NCBI GenBank assembly: GCA_021463845.1
Contig: JAJTXV010000002.1
Span: forward strand, 290,962-354,961
DNA length: 64,000 bases
Direction: 5' to 3'
Origin: Anaerolineales bacterium
Lineage (GTDB): Bacteria; Chloroflexota; Anaerolineae; Anaerolineales; UBA11579
Below the pieces are notes generated by a model. The model was not told the origin of the DNA. It saw only the letters and a program-made list of their open reading frames with translations, and searched no databases. A program made the translations under genes and the position numbers. Below, piece by piece: positions 1-7,995 of the stretch (position 1 is its first letter; each line of letters starts with the position of its first letter).

Positions 1-311
1 ATGTTGATGTCGATCATGTCTGGGTTGTACGGCCGCAGCTTGAGCGCGGCCTGCAGCAAGCGCTCAGGGTCGTCATCAAAGAGCTGGAAGGTGACGGGGC
101 GCTCGGTTTCAAGGAAGGCGAGGCGCAGGTGCAGGTGGGGATGCGTGTTGAGCACATCCTGGGCGTTGACGAATTCGGTATAGCTGATGGCCGAGCCGAG
201 CCGGCGGGCCAGCGAGCGGAACGGCTGGTCGGAGAAACCATCCATGGGCGAGAGGATGACCCGGCCGTAAATGGGGATGGGGCCGATGTGAAAGCTGGGC
301 TCGCTGGGCAT
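1..311 (-). CDS. tRNA-dihydrouridine synthase, N-terminal part (runs off left edge)
   Basis: Reading down from the ATG at 311 on the minus strand gives about 103 codons that stay open to the window edge, so only the N-terminal third is present. The start of the TIM barrel is recognisable: a strand leading into LSPMDGFSDQPFRSLARRLG, then a segment YTEFVNAQDVL, then ERPVTFQLFDDDPERL, all typical of the Dus family. These FMN enzymes reduce uridines in the tRNA D-loop using NADPH. The catalytic cysteine lies further on, outside the window. The downstream neighbour on the other strand is the M29 peptidase, separated by repeat-rich DNA. The family call is firm; the exact Dus subfamily is open. Confidence 0.85.
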   Translation of the reverse strand, partial: MPSEPSFHIGPIPIYGRVILSPMDGFSDQPFRSLARRLGSAISYTEFVNAQDVLNTHPHLHLRLAFLETERPVTFQLFDDDPERLLQAALKLRPYNPDMIDIN

Positions 312-335
312 GGAATTATTCTAGCGCATGGTGAG

Positions 336-363
336 AAGCATCCACAGATGAACACAGATGCTT
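336..363. repeat. Short palindromic dispersed-type repeat
   Basis: Arms AAGCATC (336-342) and GATGCTT (357-363) enclose CACAGATGAACACA. It shares the CAGATGAACACAGAT core with the larger inverted element 60 bp further on, so both look like pieces of one dispersed non-coding repeat family. Confidence 0.55.
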
Positions 364-395
364 AAAGTGATGCATTTGATAAAGGCAAAATCTCA

Positions 396-479
396 GCCGC
401 AGATGTGCGTGGCTGCGCTACGCCGCAGATAAACGCAGATTTTGACTTTTATCTGTGTTCATCCGCGTTCATCTGCGGC
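396..479. repeat. Inverted-repeat element in the dus/pepM29 intergenic region
   Basis: GCCGCAGAT occurs at 396-404 and 422-430, and its complement ATCTGCGGC at 471-479. An inner pair CAGAT (436-440) and ATCTG (451-455) allows a long hairpin spanning 422-479. The spaced ATCTGTGTTCATC / GCAGATAAACGCAGAT wording is of the sort scattered in intergenic DNA of many genomes. No coding potential is evident. The 312-533 gap between genes otherwise holds nothing I recognise. Confidence 0.6.
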
Positions 480-533
480 AATTTTGCATGTTGTGCTTCG
501 CTTATACTTTCTGAAGCAAAGGACTTCACAAAA

Positions 534-1796
534 ATGACCAAGAGCTTTGACCAAAAACTGTCTGGATACGCTGACCTGATCGTGCATATTGGCTTGAATG
601 TACAGCCGGGCCAGAAGGTAGTAGTGAGCGGTAAGAACCTGTTCCGCGGCGCGCCGCTGCACAGCGCCCCGCTGGTGCGCAAGATCGTGGAGAGCGCCTA
701 CAAGGCCGGGGCGCGCTTTGTGGATGTGTTCTGGGATGATGACCAGAGCCAGCTGGTGCGCTTTGCGCATGCGCCGCGGGATAGCTTTGAGGAGTTCCCC
801 ACCTGGCGCACGCGTGCCTTGCATGAGTACGCCGCCAACGGCGATGCGATCGTCTCGATCTATGGTGAGGATCCCGACCTGTTCAACGGGCAGGACGCGG
901 CGTTGGTGACGCAAGCCCAGCGCACGATGGAGAAGCACATGCAGTCCCAGATGGAACTGCTGATGAAGAACGCCTACAACTGGCTGCTGGTCAGCGTGCC
1001 GCATCCCAACTGGGCGGCCAAGGTGTTCCCTGACCTGCCGGCGGACAAGCAGATGGACGCGATGTGGGAGCAGATATTCACGCTGTGCCGCATCGACCGG
1101 GAGGACCCGGTGGCGGCGTGGAAAGAGCACATCGCCCAGCTGAATGAAGCCGCTAAGTACCTGAATGAGAAGCAGTACGATGCCCTGCACTACACCGCGC
1201 CCGGCACTGACTTTACCGTCGGCCTGCCGGCGGGCCACCTGTGGAACAGCGCCCAATCTGACACGCAGGGTGGCATCACCTTCACGCCCAACCTGCCGAC
1301 TGAGGAAATCTTCACGTTGGGCGACAAGAACCGCGCCGAGGGCACGCTCAAGGCCTCCATGCCGCTGAGCTACGGCGGGCGGCTGATCGAAGACTTCAGC
1401 ATGGTGTTCAAGGACGGCCGCGTGGTTGAGGTGAAGGCCGGCAAGAACGAGCAGGCGCTCAAAGACCTGCTGGACGTGGACGATGGCGCCGGGCGCGTGG
1501 GCGAGATCGCCCTCGTGCCGCACAGCTCACCCATTGCGCAGTCTGGCCGCCTGTTTTACAACACCCTGTACGATGAGAACGCCGCCAGCCACATTGCTGT
1601 GGGCCGCGCCTATCGCTTTACGCTGAAGGGCGGCGAGACGATGAGCGCCGAGGACTTCGCGGCCGCCGGCGGCAACTACAGCCTGGTGCATGTGGACTTC
1701 ATGATCGGCTCGGCCGAGATGGATATTGACGGCATCACCAAGGATGGCGCTAGAGAGCCGCTGATGCGCAAGGGTGAGTGGGCTTACAAAAGCTAA
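534..1796 (+). CDS. M29-family metallo-aminopeptidase (AmpS/PepS/AmpT type)
   Basis: This 420-residue protein has the length and layout of M29 aminopeptidases, cytosolic dinuclear-metal enzymes that remove N-terminal residues from peptides. The five metal ligands of the family are placed as expected: Glu258 in NLPTEE (253-258), Glu324 in GEIALVP, His353 in SHIAVG, and His386 and Asp388 in VHVDF. Spacing from Glu258 to Glu324 to His353 (66, then 29) matches the Thermus enzyme. I chose ATG 534 (MTKSFDQKL) because the longer frame from 405 runs through the repeat DNA and adds non-family sequence. A strong terminator follows. It appears monocistronic. Confidence 0.9.
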   Translation: MTKSFDQKLSGYADLIVHIGLNVQPGQKVVVSGKNLFRGAPLHSAPLVRKIVESAYKAGARFVDVFWDDDQSQLVRFAHAPRDSFEEFPTWRTRALHEYAANGDAIVSIYGEDPDLFNGQDAALVTQAQRTMEKHMQSQMELLMKNAYNWLLVSVPHPNWAAKVFPDLPADKQMDAMWEQIFTLCRIDREDPVAAWKEHIAQLNEAAKYLNEKQYDALHYTAPGTDFTVGLPAGHLWNSAQSDTQGGITFTPNLPTEEIFTLGDKNRAEGTLKASMPLSYGGRLIEDFSMVFKDGRVVEVKAGKNEQALKDLLDVDDGAGRVGEIALVPHSSPIAQSGRLFYNTLYDENAASHIAVGRAYRFTLKGGETMSAEDFAAAGGNYSLVHVDFMIGSAEMDIDGITKDGAREPLMRKGEWAYKS

Positions 1797-1812
1797 AAAC
1801 ATCAAGAATTTC

Positions 1813-1854
1813 AAAACAGGAGCGCAACAGGCTTGTTGCGCTCCTGTTTTGTTT
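1813..1854 (+). terminator. Intrinsic terminator after M29 aminopeptidase
   Basis: A perfect 17-bp stem (1813-1829 with 1834-1850), tetraloop GGCT and a TTTT-G-TTT tail follow the peptidase stop codon. Confidence 0.9.
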
Positions 1855-1864
1855 ATCCACCAGC

Positions 1865-1908
1865 TTGATTAAGTAAGAACATTTATTCTATAATAAACAA
1901 AAGAGGAG
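1865..1908 (+). promoter_or_regulatory. Promoter and RBS of the dienelactone hydrolase operon
   Basis: TTGATT (1865-1870), an 18-bp spacer and TATAAT (1889-1894) form a good sigma-70-type promoter. A purine-rich GAGGAGGA (1903-1910) lies just before ATG 1915. Confidence 0.75.
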
Positions 1909-1914
1909 GAAGGT

Positions 1915-2562
1915 ATGACAAACGAAACATTTGAAGTGAATGGTGAAAAGAAGCAGGGCTATTTAGCCTTGCCCGCAGGTGGCAGCGGCCCGGGCGTATT
2001 GCTTTTGCACGCCTGGTGGGGTTTGACCGGTCTGTTCAAGGAGACCGCTGACAAGCTGGCAGCAGAAGGTTTTGTGGTCTTTGCCCCGGACTTTTTTGAT
2101 GGAGCCCATACGGCAGAGATCGCAGAGGCTGAGAAGCTGGTTCAGGCTAGCGGGGACAACTTCCCTGCGATGCAGGCTTTAGCCGAGGCGGCGGTTGCCT
2201 TCCTAAAGGCGCACCCTGCGGTAACCGGTGAAAAGGTGGCAGTGATTGGCTTTTCCTTTGGGGCGGCGTATGCCCTCGTTCTGGACGAGGCCCAGCCAGA
2301 CGCCTTTGACAAAGTTGTGCTTTTTTATGGCATGGCTGGTGCAAACGTGGGCAAGAGCAAAGCCAAGGTGCTGGCGCACTTTGCGGAGAACGACCCGTAC
2401 GAGGACACCGAAGCAGCACGCGGCATGAGCGCTCCCAACCTGGAGCGGCACATTTACCCAGGCACTGGGCATTGGTTCTTTGAGCACAACCGGGCGGATG
2501 CATACAATGCGGAAGCGGCTGACCTGGCCTGGAAGCGCACCATATCTTTCCTTAAGGGGTAG
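1915..2562 (+). CDS. Dienelactone hydrolase family protein (alpha/beta hydrolase)
   Basis: A 215-residue cytosolic alpha/beta hydrolase of the DLH family. The oxyanion-side motif HAWWGL (about 37-42) is typical of this family. The nucleophile elbow is GFSFGA with Ser114, where classical dienelactone hydrolases carry cysteine. The remaining triad is Asp160 (in ENDPYED) and His186 (in GTGHWFF). The substrate cannot be told: the family includes dienelactone, carboxymethylenebutenolide and general ester hydrolases. It has its own promoter and strong RBS, and the GNAT gene starts 2 nt after its stop, so the two are co-transcribed. Confidence 0.85.
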   Translation: MTNETFEVNGEKKQGYLALPAGGSGPGVLLLHAWWGLTGLFKETADKLAAEGFVVFAPDFFDGAHTAEIAEAEKLVQASGDNFPAMQALAEAAVAFLKAHPAVTGEKVAVIGFSFGAAYALVLDEAQPDAFDKVVLFYGMAGANVGKSKAKVLAHFAENDPYEDTEAARGMSAPNLERHIYPGTGHWFFEHNRADAYNAEAADLAWKRTISFLKG

Positions 2563-2564
2563 AT

Positions 2565-3134
2565 ATGAAGGTCGTGCCGGCAAGCCCTGAACGGTGGGCG
2601 GACATTGAAACCTTGTTCGGTGAGAAAGGCGGGTATGCAGGCTGTTGGTGCATGTTCTGGCGCTTACCGCGCAAGGAATTCAAGCAGAAGAAGGGCGCGG
2701 GCACCAAACGCGAGCACAAAAAGCAACTGGCGCAGGGGACTGTAACCGGAGTGATCGGCTATGTAGATGGCCACCCGGTTGGCTGGTGCTCCGTTGGGCC
2801 TCGGCAGGCTTATGCCGCGCTGGAAGACTCGCGCATTCTTAAGCGCGTGGACAATACGCCGGTGTGGGCAGTGGTGTGCTATTTTGTGGCAAAACCGTAT
2901 CGCAAGCAAAATGCCATGCTGCGCCTGCTGGAAGGGGCGGTGGCTTATGCTCGCAAACAGGGGGCGGTAGCCGTGGAAGGCTACCCGCTGGATATGGACA
3001 GCCCCCAGCTCAGTGGGCAGAACCTCAATACCTACGCAGGGTACATGGGCATCGCGTCGGTTTACAAAAAACTGGGTTTTAAACAAGTAGGCCGTGCTTC
3101 TGAAACTCAGTTGATCATGCGCCTGATGTTATGA
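2565..3134 (+). CDS. GNAT-family N-acetyltransferase
   Basis: A 189-residue protein with a GNAT-like order: an N-terminal region with GCWCMFWRLP, a central strand GYVDGHPVGWCSVGP, a cofactor-binding region around YFVAKPYRKQNAMLRLLEGA (about 105-125), and the C-terminal GIASVYKKLGFKQVGR. The last pattern is the usual GNAT motif B, where a helix precedes a Gly-Phe turn. The acceptor substrate is unknown. It lies 2 nt after the DLH-family hydrolase, so the pair is translationally linked. A cysteine/tryptophan-rich N-terminus of this kind is common among uncharacterised small-molecule GNATs. Confidence 0.75.
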   Translation: MKVVPASPERWADIETLFGEKGGYAGCWCMFWRLPRKEFKQKKGAGTKREHKKQLAQGTVTGVIGYVDGHPVGWCSVGPRQAYAALEDSRILKRVDNTPVWAVVCYFVAKPYRKQNAMLRLLEGAVAYARKQGAVAVEGYPLDMDSPQLSGQNLNTYAGYMGIASVYKKLGFKQVGRASETQLIMRLML

Positions 3135-3164
3135 TGACCAAAGTCAAACCTCGAGGTGACGCCC

Positions 3165-3737
3165 ATGCAACAAGTCTTATCTGAACGCATTTTGCCGCGC
3201 AGCCGCAGCACCTGGCTGGCGGAAGCGGTACTGATCGTCTTCGGCGCTCTGTTCATTGCCGCCCTGGCCCAGGTGCGCATCCCGCTGCAGCCGGTGCCCA
3301 TCACCGGGCAGACCCTGGCGGTGCTGCTGGTGGGCATGGCGCTGGGTTCGCGCCGCGGCCCGCTGGCGGTGCTGACCTATCTGGGCATGGGCGCAGCTGG
3401 CCTGCCGTTCTTCACCGGCGGGCAGAGCGGCCTGGCCTACATGGCCGGCGCCACCGGCGGCTACCTGGTTGGCTTCATCGCGGCGGCTTATGTAGTGGGC
3501 TGGCTGGCCGAGCGCGGCTGGGACCGCACGCTGGCCAAGACGCTGGCGGCCATGGTGATCGGCAATGCGGTCATTTATCTGTTCGGCGTCAGCTGGCTGG
3601 CCACGATCGTGGGCGGCTTTGAAGGGCCGAGCGGCTCGCTGGCGTTGGGTTTGTATCCCTTCCTGTTAGGGGATGCGCTCAAGGCGCTGGCAGCGGCGCT
3701 GCTGCTGCCAGCCGCCTGGATGATGCTCAACGAGTAG
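3165..3737 (+). CDS. bioY: Biotin ECF transporter substrate-binding component BioY
   Basis: A 190-residue integral membrane protein with six hydrophobic segments. The BioY signature is visible in AQVRIPLQPVPITGQTLAVL (about 36-55) and in the glycine-rich GGQSGLAYMAGATGGYLVGF (about 87-106). BioY captures biotin as the S-component of an energy-coupling-factor transporter, or works alone in some bacteria. No ecfA/ecfT lies nearby, so energising subunits would be shared from elsewhere. ATG 3165 is preferred over GTG 3156 because GAGGTGA (3153-3159) is its RBS. A terminator follows. Confidence 0.92.
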   Translation: MQQVLSERILPRSRSTWLAEAVLIVFGALFIAALAQVRIPLQPVPITGQTLAVLLVGMALGSRRGPLAVLTYLGMGAAGLPFFTGGQSGLAYMAGATGGYLVGFIAAAYVVGWLAERGWDRTLAKTLAAMVIGNAVIYLFGVSWLATIVGGFEGPSGSLALGLYPFLLGDALKALAAALLLPAAWMMLNE

Positions 3738-3753
3738 GCGGAGTAGCAAATAA

Positions 3754-3784
3754 AAAAACGCCCCAGCATGGCTGGGGCGTTTTT
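3754..3784. terminator. Bidirectional terminator between bioY and the desaturase gene
   Basis: Stem AAAAACGCCCCAGC / GCTGGGGCGTTTTT with an ATG loop, A-rich on one side and T-rich on the other, sits between convergent genes. Confidence 0.9.
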
Positions 3785-3804
3785 GTTTCTGAGTTGGACG
3801 GCGG

Positions 3805-4836
3805 CTAAGCGGCGCTCGCAGCCCTGTGCTTTTGCATGCGGGCGTACTCGGTCCAGCTGATGAGCTTGTGGGTCTGCTCATCCCACAAGTGCAGGAAGAT
3901 GGTCTTGAAGCTGGTGAAGAACGTAATCGTCTCGACCTGGTGGAAGATCTCGTTCTCGTAGTGAGCACGTTCCAAGTTGTAGTTCGGAATTTTGGGGGAG
4001 AGATGGTGGACATGGTGGAAGCCAATGTTGCCGCTGAACCACTGGGCGACCTTGTTCATTTTGAAGAAAGACGCGCCGCGCAAGGCAGCCTCGGTGTAAT
4101 CCCACTCCTCGTGCCAGCGCCAGTAGGTGTCCTCGAACTGGTGCTGTACGTAGAAGAGGAACACGCCGATGGAGGAGCCGAAGACCATGATGGGCAGCCA
4201 GATCAGCAGGGTCTCGCGCCAGCCGATCCAAAGGCTGAGCCCGGTAAAGATGATGGCGAGGGCGATGTTGGTGTAGAGCACGCTGCGGCGCTCGCGCTTG
4301 TCGGCATCTTTGCTGAGCAGGAAGCGGTGCAGCACGATGAACAGCAAGGTGGGGCCGATGACGAATTTCACCAGCGGGTTGCGGTAGATGCGATAGGTGA
4401 ACTTGCGGTGCCAGGGCAGCGCGGCGTATTCGTCCACGGTCATAGTGTAGATGTCGCCAATGCCGCGGAAGTCAAGGTCGCCGGCGGTGGCGTGGTGCTT
4501 GGCGTGGGTGCGGCGCCAGTGGTGGTAAGGCGTCATCGAGATGATGCCGAGCACGCCGCCCAGCAAGTCGTTGAGCTTGGTGGACTTGAAGAACGAATTG
4601 TGGCCACAATCGTGCTGGATGATGAACAGACGCATCATGAACAGCGCGTTAAAGAAGGCCAGGCCCAGCGTGAGCAAGTAGTTTACGCGCAGGCTGTAAT
4701 ACATCAAGACCCAGATCAGCAGGTACGGCACCAGGCTGTTGATCAGCTGCCATATGCTCTTCTTGTGGTCGGGTATCTGGTACGGCTTGATCGCGTCTAC
4801 CCAGGCCGGTTTGGTCTTGGCGTTGGTTGTTTCCAT
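3805..4836 (-). CDS. Membrane fatty-acid desaturase (omega/DesA-like)
   Basis: This 343-residue membrane di-iron enzyme carries all three histidine boxes of acyl-lipid desaturases: HDCGH (75-79), HHWRRTHAKHH (105-115) and HHVHH (274-278). Hydrophobic pairs lie around 36-72 and 165-215. It should insert a cis double bond into membrane acyl chains to tune fluidity. Position specificity cannot be read from sequence, though the box spacing resembles delta-12/omega-3 types. ATG 4836 (METTNAK) is preceded by CAGGAG; an upstream in-frame start at 4866 has no support. It stands alone, facing bioY. Confidence 0.9.
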   Translation of the reverse strand: METTNAKTKPAWVDAIKPYQIPDHKKSIWQLINSLVPYLLIWVLMYYSLRVNYLLTLGLAFFNALFMMRLFIIQHDCGHNSFFKSTKLNDLLGGVLGIISMTPYHHWRRTHAKHHATAGDLDFRGIGDIYTMTVDEYAALPWHRKFTYRIYRNPLVKFVIGPTLLFIVLHRFLLSKDADKRERRSVLYTNIALAIIFTGLSLWIGWRETLLIWLPIMVFGSSIGVFLFYVQHQFEDTYWRWHEEWDYTEAALRGASFFKMNKVAQWFSGNIGFHHVHHLSPKIPNYNLERAHYENEIFHQVETITFFTSFKTIFLHLWDEQTHKLISWTEYARMQKHRAASAA

Positions 4837-4911
4837 CAAGTGCTCCTGTAGCGGGGATGGGTACATTGTAGTGGCATAGTGGAGATGCGGCTAGCCACTG
4901 GCATAACTTTG

Positions 4912-5295
4912 TTATGAACCTGGTTGAAGCAGCATGGCGGCGCTGCCCAGCAGAGCGGCCAGCGCAGCGGGCCAGTAGTAGATGCCGATGGAGAAGCTGG
5001 CCAGCAGCGTGAGAACCACAGACGCGGCGACGAACAGCAATACCATGCCGCGCCGGCCGCGGGTGTAGAAGCGATACGGGGCGTAGTACAACGCGCCAAA
5101 AATGAAAAGAGAGATCACGCCCCAGGCGCCCTGGGCTTCAACCCAGTTCAGGTGGGTGATGATCTGCGGGCCGCCGTTGGTCACGCTGACCTGGGTCGCT
5201 CCGGCCGTCAGCAGCACCGCCAGGCCGGCGAGCAGACCCAGTACGGCGGCCAGGCCGAAGAGGAGCGCGGGCAGGCGGGAGAGGAAGGCGCGCAT
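4912..5295 (-). CDS. Small integral membrane protein, unknown function
   Basis: A 127-residue protein starting MRAFLSRLPALLFGLA, with about four hydrophobic segments (roughly 8-30, 53-72, 82-100, 105-124) and a short basic RFYTRGRRG loop. I do not recognise a family. Its ATG overlaps the TGA of the upstream membrane gene by one base (TGATG), and AAGGAG precedes it, so the two form a translationally coupled pair. The longer open frame to 5556 is only an out-of-frame shadow of the upstream gene. Confidence 0.7.
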   Translation of the reverse strand: MRAFLSRLPALLFGLAAVLGLLAGLAVLLTAGATQVSVTNGGPQIITHLNWVEAQGAWGVISLFIFGALYYAPYRFYTRGRRGMVLLFVAASVVLTLLASFSIGIYYWPAALAALLGSAAMLLQPGS

Positions 5296-5633
5296 CAGGC
5301 TCCTTGGGCCATATAGGCCAGGCCGAAGAGCAGCGCCGAGACGATGAGGCGGCCGGTCTGTTGGCCCCAGGCGGGCGTGCCGGTGGCCTGGGCGCTGTTG
5401 ACCGCAGCCAGTACGTGCATGCCCAGCAGGCCGGCGCCCAAGGCCCACAAGGCCCAGGCTGACTGCGCCCACACCAGGTAGCCGGCCACCAGCAACACGA
5501 CGCCGACGATCAGCATCGAATTGGCGGCCAGAGTAGTGATCTTGCCGCGGCGCCACTGCTGCGGACCGGCGAGCAGCGCCAGCAAGCCGTACAGGACGAT
5601 GAAGGGGGCTACGACGAATCTAAACCAATCCAT
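5295..5633 (-). CDS. Small integral membrane protein, unknown function
   Basis: A 112-residue protein with four predicted membrane spans (about 5-22, 38-55, 58-78, 93-109) and almost no soluble part. No family motif is recognised. It is the first gene of a two-gene unit with the membrane protein downstream, joined by a TGATG overlap. Two small membrane proteins in a coupled pair may form a hetero-oligomer, but that is inference only. Confidence 0.65.
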   Translation of the reverse strand: MDWFRFVVAPFIVLYGLLALLAGPQQWRRGKITTLAANSMLIVGVVLLVAGYLVWAQSAWALWALGAGLLGMHVLAAVNSAQATGTPAWGQQTGRLIVSALLFGLAYMAQGA

Positions 5634-5715
5634 AGTGGAATTGTAATGCGGTGCGAGCGCAACAAACCAGCGTTTGGCTCGTTAGCTGATTGACTCTATC
5701 CAACAGGAGGAATTT

Positions 5716-5865
5716 ATGCGCGTTACTAGCAATCTTGGCTTTTTGCTTTTGGGTATCTGGCTGATCCTGATCGGCCTGGGGCAGTTCGTCAGCCTGGGCA
5801 ACATTGGCGTCTTGACGAACATTCTGGCCCTGGTTTCGGGCATTTTGATCGTGCTGGGACGCTAA
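5716..5865 (+). CDS. 49-residue single small membrane protein
   Basis: ATG 5716 to TAA 5865 encodes a 49-residue, almost wholly hydrophobic peptide beginning MRVTSNLGFLLLGIWLILIG, with two short spans split by a QFVSLGNIGVLTN turn. The RBS CAGGAGG (5704-5710) is excellent and a strong terminator follows within 20 bp of the stop, so this is a genuine monocistronic gene despite its size. It resembles short bacterial membrane peptides with a GIWLILxGL pattern; its function is unknown. Confidence 0.7.
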   Translation: MRVTSNLGFLLLGIWLILIGLGQFVSLGNIGVLTNILALVSGILIVLGR

Positions 5866-5883
5866 GCGTCCACTCCTCTCTCC

Positions 5884-5913
5884 GGCCGCCCACACTGTGG
5901 GCGGCCTTTTTTT
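5884..5913. terminator. Terminator after the 49-residue gene
   Basis: GGCCGCCC / GGGCGGCC stem with a 7-nt loop, then seven Ts. It lies between convergent genes. Confidence 0.85.
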
Positions 5914-7957
5914 AAGTTTCCAGTGTTTGCAGGAATATGTCCAGGATCTTTGGGTCAAAGTGCTTGCCGCGCTGCTCACTCATGAATGCACGCGCTTTTT
6001 GAGTGGACCATGCTTTGCGATATGGGCGGTCCGACGTTAATGCGTCCCATACGTCTACAACGGCAAACATGCGAGCCGCATAGGGTATGGCTTCGCCTGC
6101 CAAGCCCAGTGGATACCCGCTGCCATCCCATTTTTCATGATGATGGTGTGGAATATCCAAAGCTGGGCGCAAGTAAGGGATCTTCTTGAGGAAATTGTAG
6201 GCGTGCACCGGGTGCATGCGCATCACTTCCCACTCCTCGGCATCCAGCGGCCCAGGCTTCAGCAGTATCCGGTCGGGGATGCCGATCTTGCCGATGTCAT
6301 GGAGCAGTGCGCCGCGGTAGATGTGCAGCTGCTCTTCCTCTGGCGTGCCCAGCGCCTTGGCCAGGCGCAGCGCATTGTCAGTGACGCGCTGGGTGTGCCC
6401 CTCGGTTTCGTTGTCGCGCAAGTCGAGGGCGGTGCTCCAGCCTTGCAGAGTGGCATCGTAGGATTCGGTAAGCTCCTGATGTGTGCGTGCAACTTGCCTT
6501 TCCGCCTCGCGAATGTCGGTCACGTCGCGGATGAAGGCAGAGAATCCTTTTTCTTCACCCAGCTGATAGGGCACCAGGAAGAATTCGGATGGAAAGAAGC
6601 TTCCATCCCTGCGCTTGAGCTCGTACTCTCGCCGTTGGGTGGCAAACACCGCCTCTTTTTCGTCCTGCAGCTGTTGCAGGGGGCGAAAGTAGCGTTCCTT
6701 AAGCTCATCTGGAAGAATTTGCGCGGCAAGTGAGGTGCCCAGGGCTTCGGTTTTATCCCAGCCGAAAATCACTTCAGCCTGCGGGTTCCAAGAAGTGATG
6801 TGGCCGGCCGTATTGAAGCTGATGATGGCATCCATGGCGCCTTCCACGGTGAGCTCGTAGCGTTTTTGCGCCACGCGCTCACGGTGCTCAGCCAGGTTGG
6901 AGAGCACCACCGCGCCGACGAGCGCGGCGCCCGAGATGAGACTGAGCAATATCAGTACTGGGCGGATAGCGGCGATGTTGGCGAATGATTCGTCCCAATC
7001 CGTTTCGGTGACGATGCCAAAGTTATATTCATCGTTCCAGGTCCAGGCGCCAGCGACGCGTACACCGCGGTAGTCGTTGTAGCCGCTGACATCCGAGTCA
7101 GTTTCGCGCCGCAGCAGGCTGGCGGCCACGCGGGTCGGCAGGCGTTCTTGTTCAGGGAGACCCGTTTCGCCTTGCATCAGGTTGGCGCCGGGGTCGGTGA
7201 CCCTGATGTTCAAAATCGAATCTTCGCCGCTGGCGATGATGCCGGCGGCGCGCAGCTGCTCATCAAAGCGGCTTTCGCTTACCAGGAAACCGTTAGCGTC
7301 AACCGCGTACGTCTCGCCTGATCTGAGCATACGGCCTGCTTGCAAAATCCGCGAGAAGTCGGCTTTTGGATCGATGTAAAAGACCGGGCCTGCGATCACA
7401 GTGCCTTGGGTATTGTGGATGGGCGCGCCGGCGAGAATAGTAGCTTGACCAGCCATCTGTGAATCCAGGGATGACTTGCGAACCGGATTGCTGACGAAGC
7501 TTTGCCCTGAGAATAGCGCGTTCAGGTACTGTGAATGCTGGCCAAGGATGCTGGCTGTGCCGACTTCGCCGGCATCAGACGCAGCAAGAACCGTGTTGTA
7601 ACGATCGAGAATTATGAAACCGTCGTGATGCTCCTCCATGCCGATGGGGCCGAGAGTGGCGCGGATGGCGAGCTGGGAAGGATGGGCGCGCAGCTGGGCG
7701 GCGGTACCGCCATAGCTGAGCAGAATCTGGGCCTCGCGGGCGATGCTTGGCGTGCGAGCCCAGCTGGTGACCTGGCGTTTGATGTCGTCCATCCAGGTTT
7801 CCAGACCCTCGAGTGTGGTATCGCGCACTGTTTCCAGTACGCTGCGTACGCGCTCTTCAGTGACGCGGGTGGTAATGGAGATGCCAATTGTGTAAGTGAC
7901 GACAATAAGCAGAACCCCAAGGGCGCTAATCAACGCCAAGCGTCTTGTTCTGCTCAT
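5912..7957 (-). CDS. Membrane cyclic-di-GMP phosphodiesterase: Cache-PAS-HD-GYP
   Basis: A 681-residue membrane signalling protein. A first TM helix (about 8-28) and a second (about 330-355) bracket an extracytoplasmic Cache-like sensor domain; then follow a PAS domain (about 370-490, with SWNPQAEVIFGW) and a C-terminal HD-GYP domain. The HD pair is at 553-554 in HDIGKIGIPD and the HHHEKWDGSGYP signature at about 604-615, so the metal site looks intact and hydrolysis of c-di-GMP is expected. It could answer an external ligand. A GGDEF protein at 48.7-49.8 kb shows the messenger is made in this organism. A long dyad overlaps its RBS region. Confidence 0.92.
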   Translation of the reverse strand: MSRTRRLALISALGVLLIVVTYTIGISITTRVTEERVRSVLETVRDTTLEGLETWMDDIKRQVTSWARTPSIAREAQILLSYGGTAAQLRAHPSQLAIRATLGPIGMEEHHDGFIILDRYNTVLAASDAGEVGTASILGQHSQYLNALFSGQSFVSNPVRKSSLDSQMAGQATILAGAPIHNTQGTVIAGPVFYIDPKADFSRILQAGRMLRSGETYAVDANGFLVSESRFDEQLRAAGIIASGEDSILNIRVTDPGANLMQGETGLPEQERLPTRVAASLLRRETDSDVSGYNDYRGVRVAGAWTWNDEYNFGIVTETDWDESFANIAAIRPVLILLSLISGAALVGAVVLSNLAEHRERVAQKRYELTVEGAMDAIISFNTAGHITSWNPQAEVIFGWDKTEALGTSLAAQILPDELKERYFRPLQQLQDEKEAVFATQRREYELKRRDGSFFPSEFFLVPYQLGEEKGFSAFIRDVTDIREAERQVARTHQELTESYDATLQGWSTALDLRDNETEGHTQRVTDNALRLAKALGTPEEEQLHIYRGALLHDIGKIGIPDRILLKPGPLDAEEWEVMRMHPVHAYNFLKKIPYLRPALDIPHHHHEKWDGSGYPLGLAGEAIPYAARMFAVVDVWDALTSDRPYRKAWSTQKARAFMSEQRGKHFDPKILDIFLQTLET

Positions 7958-7961
7958 GCTT

Positions 7962-7989
7962 GCCCTCAGACTGATATCAGTCTAAGGGC
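7962..7989. promoter_or_regulatory. 28-bp near-perfect dyad between radA and the HD-GYP gene
   Basis: Arms 7962-7975 and 7976-7989 are complementary with a single mismatch and no loop (centre CTGATATCAG). The GAGGG that would serve as Shine-Dalgarno for the HD-GYP gene lies inside one arm. It could be a protein operator, a weak terminator for radA, or an RNA hairpin hiding the RBS. Confidence 0.5.
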
Positions 7990-7995
7990 AAATTT

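Noticed and set aside
4902-4916. CATAAC-TTT-GTTATG hairpin as a terminator
   Set aside because: Only six base pairs, AT-rich and without a T-run in either direction; it overlaps a stop codon and is likely chance.
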